From Hymenobacter persicinus (GTDB lineage Bacteria; Bacteroidota; Bacteroidia; Cytophagales; Hymenobacteraceae): DNA of 58,688 nt. The stretch is from NCBI RefSeq assembly GCF_004167665.1, contig NZ_SEWE01000030.1, positions 1-58,688 on the forward strand, written 5' to 3'. The notes under the pieces were generated by a model. That model worked only from the letters and a program-made list of their open reading frames with translations. It was not told where the DNA came from and did not search any database. A program made the position numbers and the translations under genes. Positions 26,400-35,138 of the stretch are shown here, one piece after another; position 1 is the stretch's first letter; each line of letters begins with the position of its first letter.

Positions 26400-27872
26400 A
26401 TGAAACTTCGCTTCCTGTCCGGAATGATTTTGCTGGCCGGCCTGGCAAGCTGCCAGCGCGAACCGGCAGTCCGCGCCGCGCCGTCGGCTCCCGTGGCTCC
26501 CGCCCTGCGCGACTCCCTGCCCGAAACCCCCGCCACCGGCCGGGCCGTCATCCGTACCTGGCACCGGGTAACCCGCCGCACCAGCCTCAATGCGCCGTTG
26601 GTGTACCGCCGCGGCCTGGCGCGCCCCTTCGCGGCCGATACGGCTGCCCCCCCGCCCACCGAAGCTCGTCTGCATGATCTGACGCTCAAAGCCAGCGAGT
26701 ATTTCCAGATTGACCCCCTGCAGCCCGCCGAAGTGCACGGCCGCGAGGGCACCATCGTTCACCTGCCGGCCCAGATTCTGGTCGACGCCCGGCAGGTGCC
26801 CGCAACGGGGCCCGTGTGGGTGGAGCTCAAGGAGTGCTACACGCTGGCCGACATGCTGCTTTCCAACCTCTCCACGGTAACGGCCACCGGCGACCTGCTC
26901 GATTCGGGCGGGATGGTGCTGGTGCGGGCTTCCGCCCACGGACGGCCACTCCACGTTGCTACGGGTCAGTCTTTCCAGCTTGAAATGCCCTTCGCGCGTC
27001 GTCAGAAAGGGATGGGGCTGTTCTACGGCGTGGGGCACCGCCGGCAGCAGCCCACGCACTGGGTGGCTGCCGGGCCCGTAAGCCGCCGGCCGCCGGCTGA
27101 GCGTATCGCCACCCAGGCCACTCAGATGCCCAGCTACGGCAATGGTCCGGCCGACATCAACCGGCTGATCCGATATCCGCAGGCGGCACTGGCCAACCAA
27201 ACCGAGGGCCTCGTGTACGCCTCGTTCGTGGTGGATGAGAGCGGGCAGGTGGTTGCGCCCACCATCTTGCGTGGCCTCGGCGACGGCTGCGACGAGGAGG
27301 TATTGCGGGTGCTGCGACAGACCTCCGGGCATTGGACGCCCGCCCAGCAGGGTGGTAAATTTGTGAAGGTGCAGATGACGCTGCCGATTCGCTTTTCCTT
27401 CCAGCAGGGACAAATGACCTCCGACCTGGCCGCCGCCCCGCCCCCGGCTATTGACACGTTGCCCACTACCGACGACGACAGCCCGGAGGTAAACCGCGTG
27501 GCCGCGCCGGCCGCCGACCACTATGCTTTTCAGGCTGACCGCCTGGGCTGGCTGACTTGTGAGCGGGTGTGGCAGCCCGCCGGCGCCTCCGCGGCCTTAA
27601 CGGCCAGCGCGGAAGTAGAGCCTACGACCAGCGTGCAGCTGGTATTTCGCGAAAGCAATAGCATTGTGCCAGGACAGCCCCAAGCTGGCGGTTACGTTTT
27701 TGCGGGTGTACCGGCCAATCAGCGGGCTGTGGTGGTGGGAGTGCAGTACCGCAATGGCACCCCGTATCTGGCGTTGCAGGAAACCATAACCGGGCAGCGC
27801 GAAACCGAAACCCTGGACTTCCGGGAAACCACGCTGGCAGAGTTGGAGAGGGCATTGGAAAAGTTACAGTAG
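26400..27872 (+). CDS. Lipoprotein with TonB-like C-terminal domain
   Basis: The 490-residue protein starts MKLRFLSGMILLAGLASC (lipobox LASC, Cys18). After a Pro/Ala-rich linker comes a first domain (about 90-205: TEARLHDLTLKASEYFQIDP, GREGTIVHLPAQILVD, DLLDSGGMVLVRASAHG) of the kind seen in Bacteroidota surface proteins. Residues about 245-340 are a TonB C-terminal-like domain: DINRLIRYPQAALANQTEGL, VYASFVVDESGQVVAPTILRG, DEEVLRVLRQTSGHWTPAQQ and GGKFVKVQMTLPIRFSF. A final beta domain follows. It has no transmembrane anchor other than the lipid, so it should not be a normal energy-transducing TonB. Function unknown. Confidence 0.75.
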   Translation: MKLRFLSGMILLAGLASCQREPAVRAAPSAPVAPALRDSLPETPATGRAVIRTWHRVTRRTSLNAPLVYRRGLARPFAADTAAPPPTEARLHDLTLKASEYFQIDPLQPAEVHGREGTIVHLPAQILVDARQVPATGPVWVELKECYTLADMLLSNLSTVTATGDLLDSGGMVLVRASAHGRPLHVATGQSFQLEMPFARRQKGMGLFYGVGHRRQQPTHWVAAGPVSRRPPAERIATQATQMPSYGNGPADINRLIRYPQAALANQTEGLVYASFVVDESGQVVAPTILRGLGDGCDEEVLRVLRQTSGHWTPAQQGGKFVKVQMTLPIRFSFQQGQMTSDLAAAPPPAIDTLPTTDDDSPEVNRVAAPAADHYAFQADRLGWLTCERVWQPAGASAALTASAEVEPTTSVQLVFRESNSIVPGQPQAGGYVFAGVPANQRAVVVGVQYRNGTPYLALQETITGQRETETLDFRETTLAELERALEKLQ

Positions 27873-28035
27873 CCGCAGTGACGGAGTAAGTTAGGTGCTG
27901 ACGGTCAGCAAAAACTGCAAATTTTTGGAACGTCTTGCGTCCTACAATCAGTTTGCTTAATTTTCGCTGTTAGTTGCTTTGTTTGGTCCCGAAATCACCT
28001 CGGCCAGGGACCCTGGGCAGCCGCCAATACTCCGC

Positions 28036-28043
28036 CACTTTTG
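28036..28043 (+). promoter_or_regulatory. Near-consensus -7 element CACTTTTG
   Basis: CACTTTTG differs from TAnnTTTG only at the first base and sits 10 nt before the ATG of the PIG-L-like gene, the same close spacing as at 29325 and 45212. Confidence 0.3.
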
Positions 28044-28053
28044 CTCCTGTTGC

Positions 28054-29286
28054 ATGGGTAAGACGCTACTCCGCGCCGCTTTACTGAGTATTTTTGTGTG
28101 TTTCCAAGCTGTTCGTCCCGGGTGGGCGCAGGAGGCCAAAGGCCCTGCCACCGACGTTGGCTTCTACATTGTGGCCCATCAGGATGACTGGCAGCTGTTT
28201 ATGGGCAGCCACGCCTACGACGACGTGCAACGCCCCCGGGGCAAGGCCGTGTTTGTTTGCCTGACAGCGGGCCAGGCCTACGAGCCCGGCGAAAACTACT
28301 GGCGCGCCCGTGAGGCCGGCTGCCGTGCCTCGGTGCAAAGTTTGGCTGATGCCAAGACTCCCCCCACTTCAACTCCGGTTTCGTCTACCGTCCGCATCAA
28401 TGGCCACACCATTGCCATGATGCGCTATAAGAATACCTCCGCCTACTTTCTGCGTCTGCCCGACGGCAACCTGCAGGGCCAGGGATTCGACCGTTGCAAC
28501 TTTCAAAGCCTGAAAAAGCTGCGCAGTGGCGAGGGCAGCATCACCGATGTGGAAGGCATCAATACCTACACTTCGTGGGGAGATTTGAGCCGCACGCTGC
28601 GCATGATTATCCAGCAGGAAAGCTCCACGGGCAAGGTGTGGATTAACACGCCCGACTCGGAAGACAAGTACAACCCGCGTGACCATTCCGACCACCAGAT
28701 GGCCGGACGGCTGGCCGCCAGCGCCACGGCCAATACGGAAAGCTGCATGCTGATGTACGTCGGCTACGACGTGGCTTTCCGCAAAACCAACCTGAGCCCG
28801 CCCCAGGCCGCTAAGCAGGCCTCGGTTTTTTCTATCTACTGCCAGGGCCTGACCAACGGCGGGCAGGCCACGGCCTGGGACCCCGGTCACCTGCGCTTCA
28901 TGGGCCGGCAGTATTACCGCACCCGGCATAGCAGCGGGTCGGCGGCAGTGGTGCGCGTCAATGCCATTACTCAGGCCAACACGGGTGTAGAGGAAGCCGA
29001 CGACGCCCCGGAAGCGGAAACGAGCCTAAAACTGGAGCCCAACTACCCGAATCCGTTCGACCAGGCCAGCATGATTGTGTACCACTTGCCCCAGGCTGGC
29101 TTCGTGACGATGCGGATTTACGACCTGCGCGGCAACGTGATTAAGGTGCTGGTGCAGAAAGAGGAAACCGCCGGCCGCCACGAAGTGTGGCTCGAAGTCG
29201 ACCAGTTTCCCGCCAGTGGCCAGTACATCTGCCAGATTCAGGCCGGCGGCCAGCACCGTGAGCAGCGGCTGCAGATAAGCCGCTAG
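28054..29286 (+). CDS. Secreted PIG-L-like deacetylase with T9SS sorting domain
   Basis: The 410-residue protein starts at the ATG at 28054 with a signal peptide (MGKTLLRAALLSIFVCFQAV, WAQ). Residues about 33-310 are a PIG-L/LmbE-type domain: the first motif reads VAHQDDWQLFMG (H42, D44, D45) instead of the usual HPDDE, and the second motif is DHSDHQMAG (H211, H214). The Zn-binding His-Asp-His set is therefore present, but Glu is replaced by Trp46. The family removes N-acetyl groups from GlcNAc-type substrates. Residues about 330-410 are a T9SS type A C-terminal domain (LEPNYPNPFDQASMIVYHL, IYDLRGNVIKVL, GQYICQIQAGG), so it is exported to the surface or medium. Substrate unknown; probably a glycan. 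Confidence 0.82.
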   Translation: MGKTLLRAALLSIFVCFQAVRPGWAQEAKGPATDVGFYIVAHQDDWQLFMGSHAYDDVQRPRGKAVFVCLTAGQAYEPGENYWRAREAGCRASVQSLADAKTPPTSTPVSSTVRINGHTIAMMRYKNTSAYFLRLPDGNLQGQGFDRCNFQSLKKLRSGEGSITDVEGINTYTSWGDLSRTLRMIIQQESSTGKVWINTPDSEDKYNPRDHSDHQMAGRLAASATANTESCMLMYVGYDVAFRKTNLSPPQAAKQASVFSIYCQGLTNGGQATAWDPGHLRFMGRQYYRTRHSSGSAAVVRVNAITQANTGVEEADDAPEAETSLKLEPNYPNPFDQASMIVYHLPQAGFVTMRIYDLRGNVIKVLVQKEETAGRHEVWLEVDQFPASGQYICQIQAGGQHREQRLQISR

Positions 29287-29297
29287 GCACGCTCTTT

Positions 29298-29322
29298 CGT
29301 CCCGGCCGTTACGGTCGGGACG
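29298..29322 (+). terminator. Hairpin terminator after the PIG-L-like gene
   Basis: CGTCCCGGCC pairs with GGTCGGGACG (10 bp with one G-T pair, 5-nt loop), followed by CTTACTTTTGTTT. It lies 11 nt after the stop codon, and the downstream T-rich stretch also holds the next promoter. Confidence 0.65.
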
Positions 29323-29324
29323 CT

Positions 29325-29332
29325 TACTTTTG
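29325..29332 (+). promoter_or_regulatory. -7 element TACTTTTG directly before a start codon
   Basis: TACTTTTG matches TAnnTTTG exactly and ends only 3 nt before the ATG at 29336. Transcription would begin at or just inside the start codon, implying a leaderless mRNA if this is the promoter. Confidence 0.45.
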
Positions 29333-29335
29333 TTT

Positions 29336-31210
29336 ATGCTTACTTTTTTCCGCCGGAATTTTCCGGTTTGGCTGCTGCTGCCCGTAGCATTGCTGTTGCA
29401 GCTCGGCTGTATTTTTCGCGCCTTTGGCGCCATGCTGTTTCACCCCGGCCAGCACCAACTGGTGGCCAGTTTCGACGGGCTGAAGAACTACTTCACTTTC
29501 CAGAGCTACCTGCAGCAGCCCTTCGAAAAGGGTCTGGGCTGGTTCGGCAATCTGAACTACCCGTACGGCGACTACCTTTTCTACACCGATAACACGCCGC
29601 TTTTCTCGCTGCCGGTCAAGCTATTTTCCCACTACGTCTACGACCTGACGCCCTACGGCCTTGACGTGTACCACGCCCTGCTGCTGAGCGGAATGCTGGT
29701 CAGCACGGCGCTGCTGGTGGCCATCTTGCGCAAGCTGCTGCACTATCCGGTGCTGATAGTATTCTTCAGCGTGGTGCTGCCCTGGCTGAATCCACAGACG
29801 ACCCGGCTGCTGGCCGGACACTACAACCTGTCGTTGAGCTGCGTGATGCTGCTGGCCATCTGGGGCGTATTGCAGGTGTATCAGGCGGCCTCGGCCGGCC
29901 GGCCCGTTTGGCGCTGGGTGGCGGCCACGGTGGTCGGCATGGTGGTAGCGGGCTTCGTGCATTTGTACTACCTGCCCATCGTGGGACTATTCACGGGCGG
30001 CTTCTTTCTGGCCTGGCTGCTGCTGACCGGCAAGTGGCGGCAGTGGCAGCTCGTGCTGGCCGGCGTGCTCATCACCCTGCTGCCGGTGCTGCTCACGTTC
30101 AGCTGCGTGCGGCTCGTGGATGGCTACTACGGCCTGCGCCTCACTGACCCTACGGGCTTCAACTACGCGCCCTGGAAAATGCAGTTTTCGGCCCTTTTCC
30201 AGCCCTACACCTACGAAAAGACCCACTTTATCATCGAGCCCGTCGAGCCGGTTTCTTACGAGTCGCGGGCTTACCTGGGTGCTTTTGCCCTGTTCGGGCT
30301 GGTGGTGGCCGCGGTGGCCCGACTGGGCTGGCGCACGGCTTGGCAGCAGTGGTGGAATGCGTGGAAGGGCACTTGGCAATTCCGGTTTCTGGGGCTGCTG
30401 GGCCTGGCTTCCCTCGTTGGGTTGCTTGCCAGCTTCGGCACTCAGTACAGCCTGGCCGACGATACGTTTGTTGTCAATAACTACCTGAGCGCGTTTTACT
30501 ACCTGCGCAAAATCACCGAGACGGCGGCGCACTTTCGGGCCGTGGGGCGCTTCCAATGGCCGTTTTTCTGGGCCGTGAACATCAGCGTGCTGGTGGCGCT
30601 GGATTACTGGCTGCGGACTGGCGCGTTACGCTTACGTTGGGTTATTGGGGTGGCGCTGGTGCTGCTGGCCTTCCTCGACACGCGCGATACGCTCAAGCAC
30701 TACCGCACGTCGTTGCTGACCAACACGCTCACCAACACCAGCAACCAACCCGAGCTGAGTTTGCTGACGGCCAACCTCAACCCCGGGCAGTACCAGGCCA
30801 TTCTGCCCGTGCCCTTCTTCCACGTGGGCAGCGAGAATATGGACCTGACCGTGGACGACGACGACCAGCATTCCTCGCACGCCTTCCAGCTTTCGTTGCG
30901 GACGGGCCTGCCGCTGATGGCCAGTAAAATGTCGCGCACCCCGCCGGTGCACGCCCGGGCGCTGCTCGGTATGTTCCAGCCCGGCGACCTGGATTCTGAG
31001 CTGCGGGCCAAGCTACAGGCCGCGGGCAAGCCCGTGCTGGTGTTGCTGGATGAGTCGTACTACGACGGCACCCGCTCCATGATTACGGATGCCACTAGCC
31101 CCAGCCAGCGGCGCATTATCGAGGCAGGCCCGGCTTTCATTGCCAGCCACCACCTGACGCCGGTAGCGGAAAACGGCAAGCTCAAGCTCTACCGCTGGGA
31201 CGTGCAATAG
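29336..31210 (+). CDS. Polytopic membrane protein, GT-C glycosyltransferase-like
   Basis: The 624-residue protein (ATG at 29336; a TTG two codons earlier overlaps the -7 element) has about ten hydrophobic segments between residues 8 and 460, and then a soluble C-terminal domain. The first extracytoplasmic loop carries SFDGLKNYFTFQSYLQQP and NLNYPYGDYLFYTDNTP, where acidic residues follow the first membrane segment as in GT-C enzymes. The C-terminal part has GQYQAILPVPFFHVGSENMD. GT-C enzymes transfer sugars from polyprenyl phosphates on the periplasmic side; that role is an inference from topology and from neighbouring GT2 genes. It ends 7 bp from the convergent GT2 gene. Confidence 0.65.
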   Translation: MLTFFRRNFPVWLLLPVALLLQLGCIFRAFGAMLFHPGQHQLVASFDGLKNYFTFQSYLQQPFEKGLGWFGNLNYPYGDYLFYTDNTPLFSLPVKLFSHYVYDLTPYGLDVYHALLLSGMLVSTALLVAILRKLLHYPVLIVFFSVVLPWLNPQTTRLLAGHYNLSLSCVMLLAIWGVLQVYQAASAGRPVWRWVAATVVGMVVAGFVHLYYLPIVGLFTGGFFLAWLLLTGKWRQWQLVLAGVLITLLPVLLTFSCVRLVDGYYGLRLTDPTGFNYAPWKMQFSALFQPYTYEKTHFIIEPVEPVSYESRAYLGAFALFGLVVAAVARLGWRTAWQQWWNAWKGTWQFRFLGLLGLASLVGLLASFGTQYSLADDTFVVNNYLSAFYYLRKITETAAHFRAVGRFQWPFFWAVNISVLVALDYWLRTGALRLRWVIGVALVLLAFLDTRDTLKHYRTSLLTNTLTNTSNQPELSLLTANLNPGQYQAILPVPFFHVGSENMDLTVDDDDQHSSHAFQLSLRTGLPLMASKMSRTPPVHARALLGMFQPGDLDSELRAKLQAAGKPVLVLLDESYYDGTRSMITDATSPSQRRIIEAGPAFIASHHLTPVAENGKLKLYRWDVQ

Positions 31211-31217
31211 CGCGCGT

Positions 31218-32042
31218 CTAGCGCTTTTTTCGCCGGCCCGTGGCTAGGCTCTTGAGGAAAATGCGCATAAACGTGCTGCCTTCGGTGAGCAGAATCCGCG
31301 GATTCAGGGCCGAAAACACCACGCCGGGCTTGAGCTCCACCGGCACGGCCAGCACGCGCATCTGCTTTTGCCGGGAAGCCAGAAAAATCAGCTCCAGATC
31401 AAAAAGGTAGCGGTTGGTGGTCGTCTTGAGAAACAGGTCCCGGCCCCCGGCGTTGAAGCCTTTGAGCCCACACTGCGTGTCGCTGACCGGCAGGCGCAGC
31501 AGGTTGCGCGTCAGCCCCCGCAGCAGGTTCGACACCCGGCGCCGGGCTTTCGGCACGTGAACGTAATAGTCGGCATCCCGGACCCCCACGGCCAAATCGG
31601 CCTTGCCGCTGAGCAGGGTGCGGTACACGGCCGCCACGCTGGGTTCCTGGTAGGGAAAGTCGATGTCGGTGAACAGGCAGATGGGCTCGTGCGTAGCCGC
31701 GGCGCCCACGCGCAACGCGTAGCCCTTGCCACGGTTGGCCGGGTACGTAAGGTAGGTGAAGCCGGGTAGTGCGGCCCGCAACAGCTCCACGTCGGCCGCC
31801 GCCACGCTCTGCGCCGACCCGTCGTTGACCAAGTATAAGTGCACCTCAGTGCCCACCGGCAGCAAGGGTTGCAGCCGGGCCAGGCTCTCCAGCACGTTGG
31901 GGGCCCAGCCGGGGAGCGGGTTGTAACAGGGCACAATCAGCGCCAGCGGCGTGGTGGCTGCAGTCAGGGGCAAAGGGGAGTCGGCAGGTGACAAAAAGAG
32001 CGGGGTAAAAGGCACTAAGGTTGAGCTACAAATAACCGACAA
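31218..32042 (-). CDS. GT2-family glycosyltransferase (polyprenyl-phosphate-hexose synthase-like)
   Basis: The protein (up to 274 residues) has a GT-A fold: LALIVPCYNPLPGW (31-44), VHLYLVNDGSAQ, the NRGKGYALRVGAAAT motif, the DxD-like FTDIDFPYQEP, and SDTQCGLKGFNAGGRDLF, which is characteristic of dolichyl- or undecaprenyl-phosphate glucose/mannose synthases. It has no C-terminal membrane helices. Such enzymes make lipid-linked sugar donors for GT-C transferases, which fits the convergent membrane-protein gene. The start is uncertain: there is no ATG before the fold; the TTG at 32042 and the GTG at 32015 are both possible. Confidence 0.85.
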   Translation of the reverse strand: MSVICSSTLVPFTPLFLSPADSPLPLTAATTPLALIVPCYNPLPGWAPNVLESLARLQPLLPVGTEVHLYLVNDGSAQSVAAADVELLRAALPGFTYLTYPANRGKGYALRVGAAATHEPICLFTDIDFPYQEPSVAAVYRTLLSGKADLAVGVRDADYYVHVPKARRRVSNLLRGLTRNLLRLPVSDTQCGLKGFNAGGRDLFLKTTTNRYLFDLELIFLASRQKQMRVLAVPVELKPGVVFSALNPRILLTEGSTFMRIFLKSLATGRRKKR

Positions 32043-32074
32043 TTCGGCCGGAAATGTGGTTCAATACGGCAAAC

Positions 32075-32090
32075 CGGAGCGGTTGCTCCG
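32075..32090 (-). terminator. Small hairpin after the aldehyde dehydrogenase gene
   Basis: CGGAGC-GGTT-GCTCCG is a 6-bp stem with a tetraloop just past the dehydrogenase stop, followed on the minus strand by GTTTGCC. It is a weak terminator candidate. Confidence 0.35.
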
Positions 32091-32092
32091 CG

Positions 32093-33535
32093 CTACAGCT
32101 TCACGCACACGTTTTGGGCCTCGGTGAAAAAACGCAGTGCCTCGAGGCCGCCTTCCCGACCCACGCCGGAGTTTTTCATACCCCCAAACGGGGTGCGCAG
32201 GTCGCGCAGCAGCCAGGTATTGATCCAGACCACACCCGCGTGCAGGGCGTGGGCCACGCGGTGGGCCCGGTCCAGGTCGCGGGTCCAGATGGTGGCCGAC
32301 AGCCCGTAGTCGGTGCCATTGGCCCAGTCCAGCACTTCCGCTTCCGTATCGAAAGGCGTGAGCGTGACCACGGGGCCGAAGATTTCCTCGCGGTTGGTGC
32401 GGCAATTGGGGGCCAGACCCTCAAACACGGTGGGCTGCAGGAAAAAGCCCCCGGCGCAGCGCCCGTCCAGCCGCACCCGCTCGCCGCCGGCCAGCAGCGT
32501 ACCGCCTTCCTGCCGGGCCAGCTCGATGTAGGACTGCACTTTCAGCAGGTGGGCCTCGCTCACCAGCGCGCCCTGCCGGGAGGTTTCCAGCAGCGGGTCG
32601 CCAACGGTGAGGCCGGCCACGCGCTCCAGGAAAGCCGCCTTGAACTGTTCGTAGATGGGCCGCTCGATGAAAATACGGGAGCCGCACAGGCAAATCTGGC
32701 CCTGGTTGCTGAAGCTCGACTGGATGCTGGTGCTCACGGCCGCGGCTAAGTCGCAGTCGGCGAAGATGAGGTTGGGATTTTTGCCGCCCAGCTCCAGGCT
32801 CAGCTTTTTAAACATCGGCGCGGCGGTGCGGGCAATGTGCTCCCCGGTTTTGGTGCCGCCCGTAAAGCTGATGGCCTTCACCAGCGGATGCTCCACAATG
32901 GCCTGCCCGGCGCCCGGTCCGGTGCCGTGCACGATGTTGAGCACGCCCGCGGGCAATCCGGCCTGCTGGCACAGCTCGCCCAGCAGAAAGGCCGTGGCCG
33001 GCGTGATTTCCGAGGGCTTGGCTACCACGCAGTTGCCCGCGGCCAGGGCCGGCGCAATCTTCCAGGTGAACAGGTACAGGGGCAGGTTCCAGGGCGAGAT
33101 GCAGCCCACCACACCCAGCGGATGGCGCACAGTGTAATTGAGAGCCAAGCCTTCCTGGAAGTGCGTTTCGGAGGCAAAATGGCCGACGCCGGTGCCGAAA
33201 AACGCGAAGTTGCTGGCCGCCCGCGGAATGTCGACCATCCGGGCCAGGGCTACGGGCTTGCCGTTGTCACGGCTTTCGGCCTGGGCCAAGGGCTCCAGGT
33301 TCTGCTCGATCAGCTCAGCCAGACGAACTAGTAGCCGGCCGCGCTTTTCGGCGGCCAGCGCCCGCCAGGCCGGAAATGCCGCCTGGGCCGCTTCCACGGC
33401 TCGGGCCACGTCGGTTGCGTCGGAGTCGGGAATCTGGCCGTAGACCAGGCCCGTGGCGGGCTCGATGTTGGGCAGGTAACGGCCGGCGACGGGGGGCACA
33501 AACTGGCCGTTGATGAAATTCTGAAGCTGGAGCAT
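32093..33535 (-). CDS. 2-aminomuconate-semialdehyde dehydrogenase (ALDH8-like)
   Basis: The enzyme oxidises 2-aminomuconic semialdehyde to 2-aminomuconate with NAD+ in the kynurenine route. The 480-residue ALDH has ISPWNLPLYLFTWKIAPALA (N150), FTGGTKTGEHIA, the general base in SLELGGKNP (E248), catalytic C282 in NQGQICLCGSRIFIE, EEIFGPVV and WINTWLLRDLRTPFGGMK. The double-Cys motif QICLC and the NTWLLRDL loop are as in animal ALDH8A1 and bacterial AMSDH, and the other kynurenine enzymes at 42-52 kb support it. A 2-hydroxymuconic-semialdehyde dehydrogenase (meta-cleavage) is the main alternative, but no ring-cleavage genes for catechol are seen. Gene is divergent from a membrane GT gene. Confidence 0.85.
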   Translation of the reverse strand: MLQLQNFINGQFVPPVAGRYLPNIEPATGLVYGQIPDSDATDVARAVEAAQAAFPAWRALAAEKRGRLLVRLAELIEQNLEPLAQAESRDNGKPVALARMVDIPRAASNFAFFGTGVGHFASETHFQEGLALNYTVRHPLGVVGCISPWNLPLYLFTWKIAPALAAGNCVVAKPSEITPATAFLLGELCQQAGLPAGVLNIVHGTGPGAGQAIVEHPLVKAISFTGGTKTGEHIARTAAPMFKKLSLELGGKNPNLIFADCDLAAAVSTSIQSSFSNQGQICLCGSRIFIERPIYEQFKAAFLERVAGLTVGDPLLETSRQGALVSEAHLLKVQSYIELARQEGGTLLAGGERVRLDGRCAGGFFLQPTVFEGLAPNCRTNREEIFGPVVTLTPFDTEAEVLDWANGTDYGLSATIWTRDLDRAHRVAHALHAGVVWINTWLLRDLRTPFGGMKNSGVGREGGLEALRFFTEAQNVCVKL

Positions 33536-33580
33536 GGGCGGGCGGGAGGAATAGCTGCAAATCTAGCCATTGTAAACCAC

Positions 33581-33588
33581 TACTTTTG
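33581..33588 (+). promoter_or_regulatory. -7 element TACTTTTG upstream of GT39-like gene
   Basis: TACTTTTG matches TAnnTTTG exactly in the divergent gap, 29 nt before the ATG at 33618. Confidence 0.45.
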
Positions 33589-33617
33589 TCCCTCCGCCAC
33601 GCTGGATCCGCGCCCTA

Positions 33618-35135
33618 ATGAACGATAGTATTCTGGAAAGCCCCCTGGTGCGCCGCTGGTTCTGGCCGCTGCTGCTGGGGCTGAACTTTCTGCTGCACCT
33701 GCCCTTTTTCTCCCAGCCGCCCAACAGCATCCACGTCTGGCGGCAGAGCAACACGATGGCCGTGGCCCGCAACCTCTACGAGGAGGATATGAACCTGCTG
33801 CGCCCCCGCGTAGATCGGCGCAACAACACCGACGGCGTCACGGGCATGCAGTTTCCGAGCTACGAGTGGCTGGTGGCCGTGGGCTATAAAGCACTGGGCT
33901 TCCACGAGACGATTCCGCGGGTGCTCAACTGGCTGATTTTTGCCGGGGGCCTAATGGCGTTCTACGGCCTGATCCGGGTGCTGACCGGGTCCCGCACGCT
34001 GGCGGCCGTGGGGGCCTGGGGGCTGGGCTGGAGTCCGGAGCTGTTTTATCACTCCATCAATGCCCTGCCCGACATTCTGGCTTTCTCGGCCTCGGTGGCC
34101 GGTTTGTATTTCTTTCTGCGCTGGTATGCGGAGCGGCGGAACGGGTTGTTCTGGCTGAGCTTGTTTTTCACCACCCTGGCGGGCCTGACCAAGCTGCAAT
34201 ACCTCGTGATTGGTTTCCCCATTGCCGTGGTCGTGCTGCGCGACCTGTGGCTGCGCCGCCTGAGCTGGCGCCGGGATGCGCTGCCGCTGCTGGTATTTGC
34301 CGTGGTGGCCGTGGGCGCCACGCTGGGCTGGTATGCCTACGCCCTGCACCTGATCAAGGTGTCGGGCCTCACCGACTTCGGCCTGGAGGTGCGGCCCACC
34401 ACCGATTTGGGCGTGGCCCTGCACACGCTCCAGCACAACCTGACCTCCGACGTGCCGGAGCTGCTGCTCAACTATGCCAACTTCCTGCTGCTGGTGCTGG
34501 GCCTGGTGCTGGTGGTGGCCGGGGGCAAACGGTATTCCCGCCACCCGTGGTTTGGGCCGGTACTGGCCTGGGCGCTGGCCCTGCTGGCCTACCACCTGAT
34601 GGAGCTGCGGCAGATGACGGTGCACCAGTACTACATGATTCCCTATCTGCCCGTGTTGCTGCTGCCCGCCATTCTGGGTGCCGGCTGGCTGCTCCGCCGG
34701 CCCCGGTGGCGGCCGGTGCTACTGCTGCTGCTGCTGGCGCAGCCCGCGCTGGCCTTTATGCGCATTGCGCCCCCGCGCTGGATGGTGGGCGCCCGCGAAA
34801 TGCCCGCCGAGCTGTACGACCCCGTCACCCGCGCCCAGCTTACCGCCGCCGTGCCCGACTCCGCCCTGTGCGTGGTGGGCCCGGACGTGTCGGGCTGCAC
34901 CTATTTTTACTTCCTGCACAAGAAGGGCTTCGGCTACAACGAAACCTCCCACCTGTTTCAGCTGACGCCCACGGGCCAAACTTACCTGGCCAGCTGCATT
35001 CAGCGCGGGGCCCGCTACCTCTACACCAACGACACCACCCTGACCCGCAAGCCGGAGTTGCAGCCCTACATACTGGGGCCGGTGCGCAAGGTGGGCCACT
35101 TCGAGGTACTGGCCCTGCGGCCCGCAGCCAAGTAA
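33618..35135 (+). CDS. GT39/ArnT-like membrane glycosyltransferase
   Basis: The 505-residue polytopic protein has about ten membrane segments from residue 15 to 385 and a soluble C-terminal part. The first periplasmic loop contains HVWRQSNTMAVARNLYEEDM, like the (D/E)xxxR/Q loop of PMT/ArnT transferases, then GMQFPSYEWLVAVGYKALG and HSINALPDILAFSAS, again typical for GT39 (PMT_2). Such enzymes move a sugar from a polyprenyl phosphate donor to lipid or protein. The acceptor is unknown. The 3' end is 3 bp from the convergent DUF2079 gene. Family assignment is from motifs and topology. Confidence 0.75.
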   Translation: MNDSILESPLVRRWFWPLLLGLNFLLHLPFFSQPPNSIHVWRQSNTMAVARNLYEEDMNLLRPRVDRRNNTDGVTGMQFPSYEWLVAVGYKALGFHETIPRVLNWLIFAGGLMAFYGLIRVLTGSRTLAAVGAWGLGWSPELFYHSINALPDILAFSASVAGLYFFLRWYAERRNGLFWLSLFFTTLAGLTKLQYLVIGFPIAVVVLRDLWLRRLSWRRDALPLLVFAVVAVGATLGWYAYALHLIKVSGLTDFGLEVRPTTDLGVALHTLQHNLTSDVPELLLNYANFLLLVLGLVLVVAGGKRYSRHPWFGPVLAWALALLAYHLMELRQMTVHQYYMIPYLPVLLLPAILGAGWLLRRPRWRPVLLLLLLAQPALAFMRIAPPRWMVGAREMPAELYDPVTRAQLTAAVPDSALCVVGPDVSGCTYFYFLHKKGFGYNETSHLFQLTPTGQTYLASCIQRGARYLYTNDTTLTRKPELQPYILGPVRKVGHFEVLALRPAAK

Positions 35136-35138
35136 AAA

